DNA from: Pedobacter helvus
GTDB lineage: Bacteria > Bacteroidota > Bacteroidia > Sphingobacteriales > Sphingobacteriaceae
Reading direction: 5' to 3'
DNA length: 64,000 nucleotides
Assembly (NCBI RefSeq): GCF_005925325.1
Contig: NZ_SRMP01000001.1
Span: 558,001-622,000, forward strand
Positions 33,299 to 42,349 of the stretch are shown here, piece by piece. The notes below the pieces were generated by a model. It did no database searches. It worked only from the letters and a program-made list of their open reading frames with translations, and was not told where the DNA came from. The position numbers were made by a program, and so were the translations under genes. Within the stretch, counting starts at the first letter, position 1, and the number at the start of each line of letters is the position of its first letter.

Positions 33299-34378
33299 TT
33301 ATAATTTATCGTTCGCGTTAACGCAATTCAAATCTTCGAAAGCTACTTTTAAACGAGCAACAAAAGCTTCTTCCGATTTACGTAACCAAACACGTGGATC
33401 GTAGAATTTCTTGTTCGGTTTATCTTCACCCTCTGGGTTACCAATTTGACCTTGCAAATAAGCTTCGTTCTTTTTGTAGAAACCTAAAATACCATCCCAA
33501 AAAGCCCATTGCAAATCTGTATCGATGTTCATTTTGATAGCTCCGTAAGAAATAGCTTCTCTAATTTCTTCTTGCGAAGAACCAGAACCACCGTGGAATA
33601 CGAAGTTGATTGGCTTCTCAGCAGTTAAGCTATATTTCTCTTTGATGAAATCTTGAGAGTTTTTCAAAATAATTGGTTGTAATTTCACGTTACCTGGTTT
33701 ATAAACACCATGTACGTTACCAAAAGCAGCAGCAACCGTAAACTGATCGCTCACTTTGCTTAATTCTTCGTAAGCGTAAGCAACTTCACTTGGTTGTGTA
33801 TATAATTTAGAGCTATCTACATCGCTGTTATCTACACCATCTTCCTCACCACCAGTCACACCTAGCTCAATTTCAATCGTCATACCTAGCTTTTTCATGC
33901 GCTCTAAGTATTTAGCAGAAATTTCGATATTTTCTTCAATTGGCTCTTCAGAAAGATCCAACATGTGCGATGAGAACAAAGGTTTACCAGTTTCAGCAAA
34001 GAATTTTTCTCCGTGGTCTAACAAACCATCAATCCAAGGTAACAACTTTTTAGCCGCGTGGTCAGTGTGCAAAATAACTGCAACACCATAGTGCTCTGCT
34101 AATAAATGTACGTGTTTAGCAGCAGATACTGCTCCCAAAACACAAGCTTGTAGGTTATCGTTATTTAAGGTTTTACCAGCATAAAACTGTGCGCCACCAT
34201 TAGACAATTGGATGATTACCGGCGAATTAACCGCCTTAGCAGTTTCCATTACCGCATTAATCGTATTGGTTCCTGTTACGTTTACTGCTGGAAGTGCAAA
34301 TTGATGTTTTTTAGCCTGCTCAAACAATTCTTGTACGGCAGCCCCATGGATTACGCCTTTGTAGCCTTTTAAACTCAT
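33299..34378 (-). CDS. fbaA: Class II fructose-bisphosphate aldolase
   Basis: 359 aa, the E. coli FbaA-type length. The zinc and substrate residues are in VILHTDHAAKKLLPW (His, Asp), the IELGVTGGEEDGVDNS loop, AAFGNVHGVYKPGNV (His), NFVFHGGSGSS (His) and KMNIDTDLQWAFWDGI. It splits fructose 1,6-bisphosphate to dihydroxyacetone phosphate and glyceraldehyde 3-phosphate in glycolysis, and it supplies the substrate of MgsA encoded elsewhere in the window. Well-defined promoter and terminator frame the gene as a single unit. Confidence 0.97.
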   Translation of the reverse strand: MSLKGYKGVIHGAAVQELFEQAKKHQFALPAVNVTGTNTINAVMETAKAVNSPVIIQLSNGGAQFYAGKTLNNDNLQACVLGAVSAAKHVHLLAEHYGVAVILHTDHAAKKLLPWIDGLLDHGEKFFAETGKPLFSSHMLDLSEEPIEENIEISAKYLERMKKLGMTIEIELGVTGGEEDGVDNSDVDSSKLYTQPSEVAYAYEELSKVSDQFTVAAAFGNVHGVYKPGNVKLQPIILKNSQDFIKEKYSLTAEKPINFVFHGGSGSSQEEIREAISYGAIKMNIDTDLQWAFWDGILGFYKKNEAYLQGQIGNPEGEDKPNKKFYDPRVWLRKSEEAFVARLKVAFEDLNCVNANDKL

Positions 34379-34442
34379 TTTATATTTAGTTTTATTATTG
34401 TTTCGAAGTTAGGAAATTTTAGCTAACAAACCTCCCTGTTCA

Positions 34443-34472
34443 CAAATGTAATGAAATTTTACTTATTGTCAA
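34443..34472 (-). promoter_or_regulatory. Promoter of fbaA
   Basis: On the minus strand TTG (34472-34470), a 19-base spacer and TACATTTG (34450-34443) match the Bacteroidota consensus in sequence and spacing. The leader to ATG 34378 would be about 55-60 bases. Confidence 0.75.
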
Positions 34473-34490
34473 TTATACACTAAGGTTCTT

Positions 34491-34620
34491 TTGTTGGTTA
34501 ATTGGTTAATCGTTGATTTGGTTAATTGAACATCGCGTTCATTAGCTCATTAGTTTATTTGTTGGTTGTTTTGTTAGTTGAAATTTGATTATTGGCATTT
34601 GGTTATTTACTTAGAAAGCA
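34491..34620. repeat. GGTTAATTGGTTAAT periodic repeats
   Basis: Degenerate units of GTTAATTG / GTTGATTTG / GTTGGTTG recur in tandem beside the fbaA promoter. They resemble in style the short periodic repeats at metZ, ispE, clpX and amn. No gene is seen in 34379-35038 apart from the repeats described here. Confidence 0.5.
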
Positions 34621-34644
34621 ATTGCCGTTTTCTAAACGTTCCAC

Positions 34645-34895
34645 CAGTCCCGCTTTTCGTTATAATCTTTTTGCATGCTGTTTCCGTCATTTCGAACGCA
34701 GAGAGAAATCTGTTATATAGGAATTACTTAACTTCGAGATTTCTCTCTGCGTTCGAAATGACGCCTACAAAAAGTATTTTCACTGCAATCAGGTTTGGGA
34801 GACTTAAGCGTGTGCACAGCACCTGCATTTTAAACCCGACGGTAGCGAGCACGTATCCCGATTTATCGGGAGAAGTAAAGCGTACGGCGGGACTG
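34645..34895. repeat. Composite intergenic element with terminal inverted repeats
   Basis: About 250 bases bounded by CAGTCCCGC (34645-34653) and GCGGGACTG (34887-34895). Inside are a perfect 27-bp inverted repeat opening CGTCATTTCGAACG (34685-34711 with 34737-34763), an AATCAGGTTT module, a GTGCACAGCACCTGC piece shared with 17018-17047, and a CCCGATTTATCGGG hairpin. It encodes no plausible protein. The structure is MITE-like or a stack of intergenic repeats. Confidence 0.65.
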
Positions 34896-34986
34896 AAACC
34901 AAAATAGTTACACCAAATTAGCTTTTCTAACACTTATAACTAACAACTGATACCTGACCACTAATAACCTAGCCCCTAAAAACACT

Positions 34987-35015
34987 TTGCGTTAAATATT
35001 TTTTTCGTTTCTTTG
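34987..35015 (+). promoter_or_regulatory. Probable promoter of accD
   Basis: TTG (34987-34989), an 18-base spacer and TTTCTTTG (35008-35015), one base off TAnnTTTG. The accD start follows 23 bases later. Confidence 0.55.
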
Positions 35016-35038
35016 TAGTCGCATTTTAAAAAATACAC

Positions 35039-35884
35039 ATGTCTTGGTTTAAAAGAGAGAAAAAAGGGATTAGCACCAGTACAGAGGAAAAGAAAGAAGC
35101 TCCAGACGGCTTATGGAACAAGTGTCCGAGCTGTAAGAAAGCGCTGCACAGTGCCGACCTTCAAGAAAGCAAGTGGGTTTGTCAATATTGCAACTACCAC
35201 CTACGTGTAGGTTCAAAAGAATATTTCCACGTACTTTTCGATAATAATGACTTTACAGAGCTTGATGCTAATATGACTTCGGGCGATCCGCTTCACTTTA
35301 TCGATAGCAAGCCTTATACCGATAGAATTATAGAAACCACTAAAAAAACAGGCTTAAAAGACGCTATCCGTGCTGCTTATGGCAAAATAGACGGCGAAGA
35401 AATTGTAATTGCTTGTATGGACTTCAATTTCATTGGTGGTTCTATGGGTTCTGTAGTGGGCGAAAAAATTGCTCGTTCTATCGATTACAGCTTGAAAAAG
35501 AAAATTCCTTTCTTAATGATTTCTAAATCTGGTGGTGCTCGTATGATGGAAGCTGCATTTTCTTTGATGCAAATGGCTAAAACATCAGCAAAACTGGCCT
35601 TATTAAGCCAAGCGAAAATCCCTTATATCTCATTACTAACCGACCCTACTACAGGTGGTGTAACAGCTTCTTATGCTATGCTGGGAGATATTAATATTGC
35701 AGAACCAGGTGCCTTGATAGGTTTCGCTGGTCCTCGTGTAATTAAAGAAACAATCAAAAAAGATTTGCCAAAAGGTTTCCAAACTTCAGAATTTGTATTG
35801 GAGCACGGTTTCCTAGATTTTATTGTAGATCGTAGAGAAATGAAAGCTAAATTGGCGACTTTCTTAAAAATGATGAAAAATTAA
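35039..35884 (+). CDS. accD: Acetyl-CoA carboxylase carboxyltransferase subunit beta
   Basis: 281 aa, standard length. An N-terminal four-Cys zinc ribbon (CPSCKKAL ... CQYCNYHL) precedes a crotonase-like carboxyltransferase domain with [45 protein letters not shown] and [12 protein letters not shown]. With the alpha subunit (not in this window) it transfers CO2 from biotin to acetyl-CoA to make malonyl-CoA for fatty acid synthesis in the cytosol. It stands alone with its own promoter. Confidence 0.97.
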   Translation: MSWFKREKKGISTSTEEKKEAPDGLWNKCPSCKKALHSADLQESKWVCQYCNYHLRVGSKEYFHVLFDNNDFTELDANMTSGDPLHFIDSKPYTDRIIETTKKTGLKDAIRAAYGKIDGEEIVIACMDFNFIGGSMGSVVGEKIARSIDYSLKKKIPFLMISKSGGARMMEAAFSLMQMAKTSAKLALLSQAKIPYISLLTDPTTGGVTASYAMLGDINIAEPGALIGFAGPRVIKETIKKDLPKGFQTSEFVLEHGFLDFIVDRREMKAKLATFLKMMKN

Positions 35885-36047
35885 TTTTGTTCAATAGTTC
35901 ATTTGTCTAATTTCAAACTAATGAACAAATGACACTAGTGAACTAACTATATTGAAAAGCAGGGTTCGTACATCTTAAACGATGTCAGCCCTGCTTTTTG
36001 CATTTAAGCATATTCAATCGCTACAACAATCAAAACCAAATTATACT

Positions 36048-36055
36048 TACTTTTG
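36048..36055 (+). promoter_or_regulatory. -7 box inside the 5' end of the acyltransferase frame
   Basis: TACTTTTG matches TAnnTTTG perfectly. It lies downstream of ATG 35982 and 16 bases before TTG 36072, which argues that translation starts at the TTG. Confidence 0.45.
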
Positions 36056-36071
36056 CCACAAAGTAAAATCG

Positions 36072-37088
36072 TTGAAAAACTACATTAGCAACTTAAGGAA
36101 CATTGCCACTTTTGCAGTTTTAGTATTGCACGTTACAGCTCCGTTTGTACTTAAATTCAACAAAATTAGTTTTGCATCTTGGCAATTAGCTAATTTATTA
36201 GATTCTATGTTGAGGTTCGGCGTTCCTGTTTTTGTGATGATTTCTGGAGCTGTTCTACTGGATCGCAGCGAACCCTTAAAAATCTTTTTAAGCAAAAGAC
36301 TTAAACGTATTTTTCTACCTTTTTTGTTTTGGAGCATTGTATATTTCATTTTTATCTACGCAGGTCACTTTCAAAAATTTTCGATGATGCAGCTTGCTCA
36401 AATATTAATAGATAAACTTCTTAAAGGCACCTATTACCACCTTTGGTACATTTACATGATATTAGGTATTTACCTCTTCATCCCAATTGTTAGGAAATGG
36501 GTACAAAACAGCACTAAACAAGAGCTTCACTATTTTCTAATACTATGGTCAATAACTCTTTTTATCAATACTGATGCAGCTAAATATATTCCTAGTATTG
36601 AGGTGCTTTATTTCAGTAAATATCTCGGCTATTTAGTATTGGGTTATTATCTTGATAAACATATTGAAATCAACCAATTAAGAAGTGCTTTGTATTTCAT
36701 GCTATTCGTTTTAGGAGCTACGTTAACGCTTGTTTCAACGAGTTATCTATCTATTACGACCAACAAACTTAACATTACTTATTACAATTACCTATCACCA
36801 AATGTGTGTTTAATGGCCATTGGACTTTTCCTTTTAGGTAAAAGCTCATTACAAAAGACGAATACAGGTTTAATGAATTTGGACAGACATAGCTACGGAA
36901 TTTATTTGGCTCACGTATTGGTACTTCATTATGTATACCGAATAATCCCTCCATTTAAGATCAACACAAACTCTCCGTTATTGCTTTTTACATTTATCAT
37001 AAGTGTTTCAATCGTCACTTATATCGTTTCTTATTTTATTATTAGGATATTGGCAATAAACAAAAGAGTACAGCCACTTATTACCTAA
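36072..37088 (+). CDS. Acyltransferase family 3 membrane protein
   Basis: About 10 TM helices and 338 aa from TTG 36072 (MKNYISNLRNIATFAVLVLHVTAPFV). The start NLRNIAxFxVxxLH is the usual AT3 beginning, with the conserved His in LVLHV. FGVPVFVMISGAVLLDR and the SKRLKRIFLPFLFWSIVYF motif follow, then YYHLWYIYMILGIYL. These integral enzymes O-acylate sugars or surface polysaccharides. An ATG at 35982 would add 30 non-family residues spanning a predicted promoter box, so the TTG start is preferred. No glycan cluster is adjacent. Confidence 0.82.
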   Translation: MKNYISNLRNIATFAVLVLHVTAPFVLKFNKISFASWQLANLLDSMLRFGVPVFVMISGAVLLDRSEPLKIFLSKRLKRIFLPFLFWSIVYFIFIYAGHFQKFSMMQLAQILIDKLLKGTYYHLWYIYMILGIYLFIPIVRKWVQNSTKQELHYFLILWSITLFINTDAAKYIPSIEVLYFSKYLGYLVLGYYLDKHIEINQLRSALYFMLFVLGATLTLVSTSYLSITTNKLNITYYNYLSPNVCLMAIGLFLLGKSSLQKTNTGLMNLDRHSYGIYLAHVLVLHYVYRIIPPFKINTNSPLLLFTFIISVSIVTYIVSYFIIRILAINKRVQPLIT

Positions 37089-37139
37089 ATAAAACACTTA
37101 TCCTGGCTTTTTGTTAATGATTAGATCAACCATCATTTT

Positions 37140-37634
37140 ATGAAAAGTAAATACCTTCTAATTACCGTTATCTTTAGTGCGCTATTTTTTGCACTTGGTT
37201 TCTTCATCAATGGCCCTAGTGAGAATTCAGAAGTATTAGCGGACACTACCGCAGTAAAATCTACCACCGAAGAACCTGTGATTACTACAAATCAAACTTC
37301 AGAGAAATCTAAAACCAATTATGCCAAGCTTCTCAAAGGGAAATTTATTTTGGCAGGATCTGATTATGCAGGTTACGAATTTATTGATGCAAAAACTATT
37401 TCTTGGACTAACGAACTTTTTCCTATGGATCCCGACACGATGTCTATAAAATGGATAGATGAAAGTACTTTCATCACCAAATTCTCCAAAAAAACTAACA
37501 AGGACTGCGCACCTGTAATAGGGGTACTCAAGGTTGTAAGTTATAACGATGGGAAATTAGTCTTGAAAGATTATTGGACGGGTTGGAATGACAGGAAAGA
37601 TGAATTGAGCACTTTTCATCAATCTTACGAATAA
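37140..37634 (+). CDS. Exported or membrane-anchored hypothetical protein
   Basis: 164 aa. An N-terminal hydrophobic segment (YLLITVIFSALFFALGFFI) acts as a signal anchor, then a Thr/Ser/Glu-rich linker (about 25-60) and a compact beta-rich domain of about 100 residues (LKGKFILAGSDYAGYEFIDAKTIS ... LVLKDYWTGW). There is no lipobox or catalytic motif. It lies 51 bp after the acyltransferase gene on the same strand. I do not recognise the family. Confidence 0.65.
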   Translation: MKSKYLLITVIFSALFFALGFFINGPSENSEVLADTTAVKSTTEEPVITTNQTSEKSKTNYAKLLKGKFILAGSDYAGYEFIDAKTISWTNELFPMDPDTMSIKWIDESTFITKFSKKTNKDCAPVIGVLKVVSYNDGKLVLKDYWTGWNDRKDELSTFHQSYE

Positions 37635-37643
37635 CAATTCCAA

Positions 37644-37677
37644 TAAAAAAATCCCCCGATAAGATTACCGGAGGATT
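37644..37677. terminator. Terminator between convergent genes
   Basis: AATCC-CCG and CGG-GGATT arms (37650-37658 with 37669-37677), each with one mismatched base inside, with an A run at 37644-37651. The U tract favours the minus-strand metalloprotease gene. Confidence 0.6.
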
Positions 37678-37704
37678 CTAAAAATTTAAACCTAAGCCCT
37701 TTGC

Positions 37705-40269
37705 TTATTTCTTACTATCTAATGCTTTCTCAATACGATCAGATAAATCTTCTAAGTGATATTTGCTTAAAGAATCTGAAGTTGAATTAGCCTTGATTGT
37801 TTTATCTAACTCACGCAATTGTCCTTTAACTACAGAAACTGCATCAGTTTGACTAGCAGATAAACCGCTAGATGCAGCACCACCTCTTCCACCGAAAGCA
37901 GCAGCTAAAGTAGTTTGCGCAGCTGGAGGATTGATAATTGCAATTAATCTTTCTACGTAAGCTTTTTGCAAGTTTCTACGATAAACATCGATAGCTGCAC
38001 CACCTTTTAATTCTGTAAAGATCGATGCATTCAAATCTTTGAATAAATCAGAAATTTTGTAAGCAGTTGCACCATCAGCGGCTTCAGCAGCAATTAAATT
38101 ACCTAAAACTCTAGTAGACACTACTCGAGTTAAGGCCGCATTTTGCAATTTAGAAACTACTACTAATGGACTTTCGCTAATGTTATCTAAAATTGATTGA
38201 TCTAGCAACCATTTTGGTGTAGTGAACACTTGCGCATTTAACCAGTTCATCGCTTCTTTTTGAGTTGCTGCTGGCGTACGCTCATAAATTACACCAGCTT
38301 GATCTACCGTTTTCGGATTTTCGTAAATACCACCTACGTTTTTACTTACGTGACCAATGTAACGACCTAACTGCGTAGTCAATTGACCGTACATGTTACT
38401 TAACTCATCGTAGTTTTCACCTGGTTGTTTAGTCCATGCTTTAAGGTTAGTTAAAATTACTTTTAGGTTCTTGATGCCGTAGTCACTAGCTTTCATCGCA
38501 TTGTCACTCAAATCTTCACTTTGTGAGTGCGGATCATCCGGATTTGTTTCAGTACCGAACCATAAACGTCTGTTTTTGGCAGCTTCTACAGTCATTTTAT
38601 CCAAGATCTTCATATCAGAAGCTACATTTTTGCTATCAGGGAAATATCTGTAACCCCACTCAATCGCCCATTTATCGTAATCGCCGATACGTGGATATAA
38701 ACCAACTTTAGAGATGTTGTCTTCTGGTTGCGCTACGTAATTGAAACGAGCATAGTCCATGATGGATGGTGTATGGCCATTTTCTTCAACCCATTTTTTA
38801 TTACGCAAGTTTTCTGTTGGTACAGTTGAACTTGAACCATGGTTGTGACGTAAACCTAAAGTGTGGCCAACTTCGTGAGAAGAAACGAAACGGATTAAAT
38901 CGCCCATTAATTCATCGCTAAAGTTAACCGTACGAGCTCTTTTATCAACTGCAGCAGTTTGGATAAAATACCAATCGCGTACCAATTTCATTACGTTGTG
39001 GTACCAGTTGATATGACTTTCCATGATCTCACCAGTACGTGGATCTGAAATACTTGGTCCACTAGCATTAGGAATTTCTGATGGTTTGTAAACAATAGCA
39101 GAGTTACGAGCATCATCTAAGCTCCAAGTAGAATCTTGTGCTTTTGTTGGCGCCATTTTACCAATTACTGCATTTTTGAAACCTGCTTTTTCAAAAGCTT
39201 TTTGCCAATCGTTAACACCTGCAATTAAATATGGCACCCATTTTTTAGGCGTAGCTGGATCAATATAGAAAATGATTGGTTTAGCAGGCTCTACCAATTC
39301 GCCACGCTTATATTTAGCCATATCTTGTGGTTTTGGCTCTAATCTCCAACGTTTCACTAACTCTAAATCTTTAACACCCTGTGGATTAGCATCAAAATCT
39401 GTATAACCAATTGCGAAGTAACCTACACGTGGATCGAAATAACGAGGTTTCATCGGGATTTTAGGTAAAGCTACCAATGAAGTGTTTAACTCAATCGTGA
39501 TAGAACCACCAGATGCGCCACCACCCATCATCATAGCACCAGCACCACCAGTTGTAGGAGCAGCGCTCATACTGTAAGTTTTGGTAACGTTAATTTCTGT
39601 GTTAGTCGGGAACGTCTTGATAGAATTGATAAAACTTCTGTCTGCTAACTGAGCACCTAAACGAAATCTAGTTTTCGCCGCTGGAGAAGAGAAATAGAAT
39701 ACATCGTTATCACTATTGATGAAATCTGTAGCATCAACAACAACACCTTTGTTATCTTTAGCATAAGCAGCCACGTTAAATGATGCAGCTATATTTTGTA
39801 CCGTAGAATTTTGTACGTTTTTGTACATTGAAGAGGTAGAGTCTGGGCTATACGCTCTAAAGCTAATTTTACGGATAAATAATTTGTTGTTAGGTCCCTT
39901 TTCGAAGCGGATAACCGAAGAACCAATTTGGTCACCTGCATAAACTTGATTATCTCTAAGCGTGGCCGATGATTTTGAGATCCTGCTTACTACAAGGATA
40001 TCTCTATTCAATACAGAATCTGCAATCTCGAAGAAGTATTTGTCTTCAATTTTGTGTGAGATCACTAAACCCAGTCTAGTTTGAGCTTTGTTGGTAATTA
40101 CCTGATCATAAGGTTTAGGTTTCGCAGCCGCCGCAGCACCTCCCATAGCACCAGGTGCTCTACGAGTACTGTCAGAAGGAACCGCACCACCTTGTGTTGG
40201 TCGTTGAGCATGTGCAAATGTTACCGCTCCAGCAACCATTAATAGTGTAAATAGATTTTTCTTCATCAA
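37705..40269 (-). CDS. Secreted zinc metalloprotease (DUF5117/DUF5118 type)
   Basis: 854 aa with a signal peptide (MMKKNLFTLLMVAGAVTFAHA). An Arg/Pro/Gly-rich linker precedes DUF5118/DUF5117-like beta-rich regions (about 50-380), and the metzincin-like catalytic motif HEVGHTLGLRHN lies near residue 464 with a following SIMDYARFNYVAQPED (Met-turn-like). Two low-complexity Gly/Met/Ala stretches (GGAGAMMMGGGASGG and the N-terminal linker) are notable. It probably acts in the periplasm or at the surface. The substrate is unknown. The gene is a single unit. Confidence 0.88.
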   Translation of the reverse strand: MMKKNLFTLLMVAGAVTFAHAQRPTQGGAVPSDSTRRAPGAMGGAAAAAKPKPYDQVITNKAQTRLGLVISHKIEDKYFFEIADSVLNRDILVVSRISKSSATLRDNQVYAGDQIGSSVIRFEKGPNNKLFIRKISFRAYSPDSTSSMYKNVQNSTVQNIAASFNVAAYAKDNKGVVVDATDFINSDNDVFYFSSPAAKTRFRLGAQLADRSFINSIKTFPTNTEINVTKTYSMSAAPTTGGAGAMMMGGGASGGSITIELNTSLVALPKIPMKPRYFDPRVGYFAIGYTDFDANPQGVKDLELVKRWRLEPKPQDMAKYKRGELVEPAKPIIFYIDPATPKKWVPYLIAGVNDWQKAFEKAGFKNAVIGKMAPTKAQDSTWSLDDARNSAIVYKPSEIPNASGPSISDPRTGEIMESHINWYHNVMKLVRDWYFIQTAAVDKRARTVNFSDELMGDLIRFVSSHEVGHTLGLRHNHGSSSTVPTENLRNKKWVEENGHTPSIMDYARFNYVAQPEDNISKVGLYPRIGDYDKWAIEWGYRYFPDSKNVASDMKILDKMTVEAAKNRRLWFGTETNPDDPHSQSEDLSDNAMKASDYGIKNLKVILTNLKAWTKQPGENYDELSNMYGQLTTQLGRYIGHVSKNVGGIYENPKTVDQAGVIYERTPAATQKEAMNWLNAQVFTTPKWLLDQSILDNISESPLVVVSKLQNAALTRVVSTRVLGNLIAAEAADGATAYKISDLFKDLNASIFTELKGGAAIDVYRRNLQKAYVERLIAIINPPAAQTTLAAAFGGRGGAASSGLSASQTDAVSVVKGQLRELDKTIKANSTSDSLSKYHLEDLSDRIEKALDSKK

Positions 40270-40458
40270 TTTGTAGTATAAGTTAATTGTGAAGTAAAAA
40301 TAAGTTTAGTACTACGAATTTTTCAGAATTAGATATAACTTCTTAGTTACAAGCTGAAGAATTATTGTTTGCCACAGAAGGAATACTAAAAACTGATACA
40401 ATTATCTTAGCAAATGCATCTTATTAAACAAAACATATATATATCTGTAGCTAAAAAC

Positions 40459-41478
40459 TTAATGCAAGATCTTAAACACCAGCTCTTTCAGTAAATCTCC
40501 ATCCGAGACATTTCCAGAACTATCTAGGCCTTTGCTTTTCAGATCATATTCTCTCAGCAAGCTAATGATATCAAAAGTCTTTCCAGCACTGAAAGTTCTC
40601 GCTGCAGCTTCATAATCCTTAATAAAGTACGGACTAACGCCCAATTCTTTGGCAGCATCATTTTTATTAGGCAAATAATGATATTTCAATATTTTAGAGA
40701 AGTAAGAATTTAGGTTTGCCATTACCATAATCATCGGATTTGCCTTTGGATTTCCTGCAAAATAATTGATGATCTGATTGCTCTTCAATACATTTCGGGT
40801 AGCTAGTGCCTTTTGTAATTCGAACACATTATACTCCTTACTGATACCAATATTTCGTTGGATATGATCAGTTTGTATCGTGGTCGACTTATCAATATTC
40901 AAGCAAAGCTTCTCCACTTCGTTTGCTATCTTAGAAAGATCAGTTCCTAAATATTCTGCCATTAATGCCGCAGCTTGCGGGTCTATTTTATAGCCTTTGC
41001 TTTTGATATGATCTTCGATCCAAGGCATCAATTTATAATCTCTTACCGGATCACTCTGGAAAACGAGCCCATTACTATTAATAGCTTTGTAGATTTTCTT
41101 GCGCTTATCGAAATTAGCATACTTATAAGCTAATACCAAAATGGTACTTGGCAGGGGTTTTTCGAAATAGGCTAAAGTAAATTCAGCTTCTTTACTTGTT
41201 CCTTCATTACCCCATTTTAAATCTTGTGCTTCTTTAACAATAATCAATTGATATTCGGACATCATCGGATAACGCTTCGCAGCATTCATGATCGCAGCCA
41301 TATCGGTATCTTTTCCATACAAAACCGTTTGGTTGAAACCTTTTTCACCATCAGAAAGCACATGTTTTTCCATGTAATCTACCACCTGATCAATGTAATA
41401 AGGTTCTTCTCCCTGCAATAAGTAAACTGGCTTAAATTTTCTAGCTTTTAAATCCTTGATGATGTCTTCGGCGGTCAT
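40459..41478 (-). CDS. holA: DNA polymerase III subunit delta
   Basis: 339 aa from ATG 41478 (MTAEDIIKDLKARKFKPVYLLQGEEPYYIDQ), the family's normal start. The frame extends to 41544, but the extra 22 residues are encoded partly by the CCCCTTTAGCGG repeat and are unlikely to be native. The AAA+-like clamp-loader fold shows YLLQGEEPYYID (degenerate P-loop region) and VEKLCLNIDKSTTIQTDHIQRNIGIS. It opens the sliding clamp as part of the replication clamp loader. It is divergent from an HsdR_N-type gene. Confidence 0.92.
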   Translation of the reverse strand: MTAEDIIKDLKARKFKPVYLLQGEEPYYIDQVVDYMEKHVLSDGEKGFNQTVLYGKDTDMAAIMNAAKRYPMMSEYQLIIVKEAQDLKWGNEGTSKEAEFTLAYFEKPLPSTILVLAYKYANFDKRKKIYKAINSNGLVFQSDPVRDYKLMPWIEDHIKSKGYKIDPQAAALMAEYLGTDLSKIANEVEKLCLNIDKSTTIQTDHIQRNIGISKEYNVFELQKALATRNVLKSNQIINYFAGNPKANPMIMVMANLNSYFSKILKYHYLPNKNDAAKELGVSPYFIKDYEAAARTFSAGKTFDIISLLREYDLKSKGLDSSGNVSDGDLLKELVFKILH

Positions 41479-41496
41479 GCTCAAAGTTACAAATTT

Positions 41497-41520
41497 ACCC
41501 CTAACCGCTAAAGGGGAATT
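41497..41520 (-). repeat. CCCCTTTAGCGG repeat upstream of the holA start
   Basis: On the minus strand AATTCCCCTTTAGCGGTTAG then GGGT, a variant of the CCCCTTTAGGGGTTTGGGGTT sequence at thyA and folA, 19 bases before ATG 41478. It is the third start-proximal copy in the window. Confidence 0.7.
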
Positions 41521-41632
41521 ATTGACAAATAGACTAACATCCATATCCCAACCTTAATCATAAAATACTTTTATCTTTCTGTCTGATGTTTTAAAATCAG
41601 GAAAGCAATTTCTGTATTTCATAGTCACCAGC

Positions 41633-41708
41633 AGTCCTGCACTATGTTACAAGTCCTCTCCCGATGAAAAAATCGGGATTGCGGGCTTTCCACTTCGTTC
41701 AGGTTTAT
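41633..41708. repeat. Dispersed intergenic repeat, third copy
   Basis: Opens AGTCCTGCACTATG, has CTCCCGAT / ATCGGGA around a six-A loop, and ends TTCAGGTTTATTG, parallel to the copies at 2521-2583 and in 34645-34895. The rest of 41545-41865 shows no gene. Confidence 0.55.
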
Positions 41709-41865
41709 TGTACAAAATCCTGTCGCACTATCACTTACAACCAAATTGTTTTACGGAAGTATATACGTACCTACTGCCTTTCAGCAAAAGCTGTTAATTT
41801 GCTGGCATTAAAACTTTAGGCCATTTCTTTTTCAACAATCTAGCAATGAAACAATAAAACAATCT

Positions 41866-41873
41866 TATTTTTG
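41866..41873 (+). promoter_or_regulatory. -7 box for the small HsdR_N gene
   Basis: TATTTTTG matches TAnnTTTG and ends only 7 bases before ATG 41881, implying a very short or absent leader. Confidence 0.45.
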
Positions 41874-41880
41874 AAGTCAG

Positions 41881-42339
41881 ATGTTTAACCCTACTCCTCT
41901 TAATCTTCCTTTTTACCCTTTTAAAATTACCCAAAAGGATGGGCTTTACTATATTTTCGATGAAGCAAGAAAAAAGCACTTAGTGCTTACACCTGAAGAA
42001 TGGGTAAGGCAACATTTCATCAAGTATCTAATTAAGGAAAAACAATTTCCGGTAAGTTTGATGCAGATTGAAGGCGGATTAAGCTTAAACCAAACCAAAA
42101 AGCGTAGCGATATCTTAGTGCTAACCAAAGCAGGCGAAAAATTAATGGTGGTAGAATGCAAAGCGCCATCGGTAATTATTACCCAAGCCACTTTTGATCA
42201 GGCTGCTAGATACAACTCGGTGTATAAAGCCAAGTGGATTGTCATCACTAATGGACTAAATCATTACTATGCACAGATAGACCATGCTAATAAAGGTTTT
42301 GCATTTATCAACGAATTACCAATTTACAGTAATCTGTAA
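41881..42339 (+). CDS. Small HsdR_N-type PD-(D/E)XK protein
   Basis: 152 aa. RSDILVLTKAGEKLMVVECKAP supplies D77, E92 and K94 of a PD-(D/E)XK nuclease core, after LTPEEWVRQHFIKYLI and before YKAKWIVITNGLNHYYAQID. The whole protein is the HsdR N-terminal fold without helicase or partner subunits. Stand-alone copies next to holA are, as I recall, frequent in Bacteroidota, so a housekeeping DNA-processing role is more likely than restriction. Activity is untested here. Confidence 0.82.
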   Translation: MFNPTPLNLPFYPFKITQKDGLYYIFDEARKKHLVLTPEEWVRQHFIKYLIKEKQFPVSLMQIEGGLSLNQTKKRSDILVLTKAGEKLMVVECKAPSVIITQATFDQAARYNSVYKAKWIVITNGLNHYYAQIDHANKGFAFINELPIYSNL

Positions 42340-42349
42340 TCACTACTTT

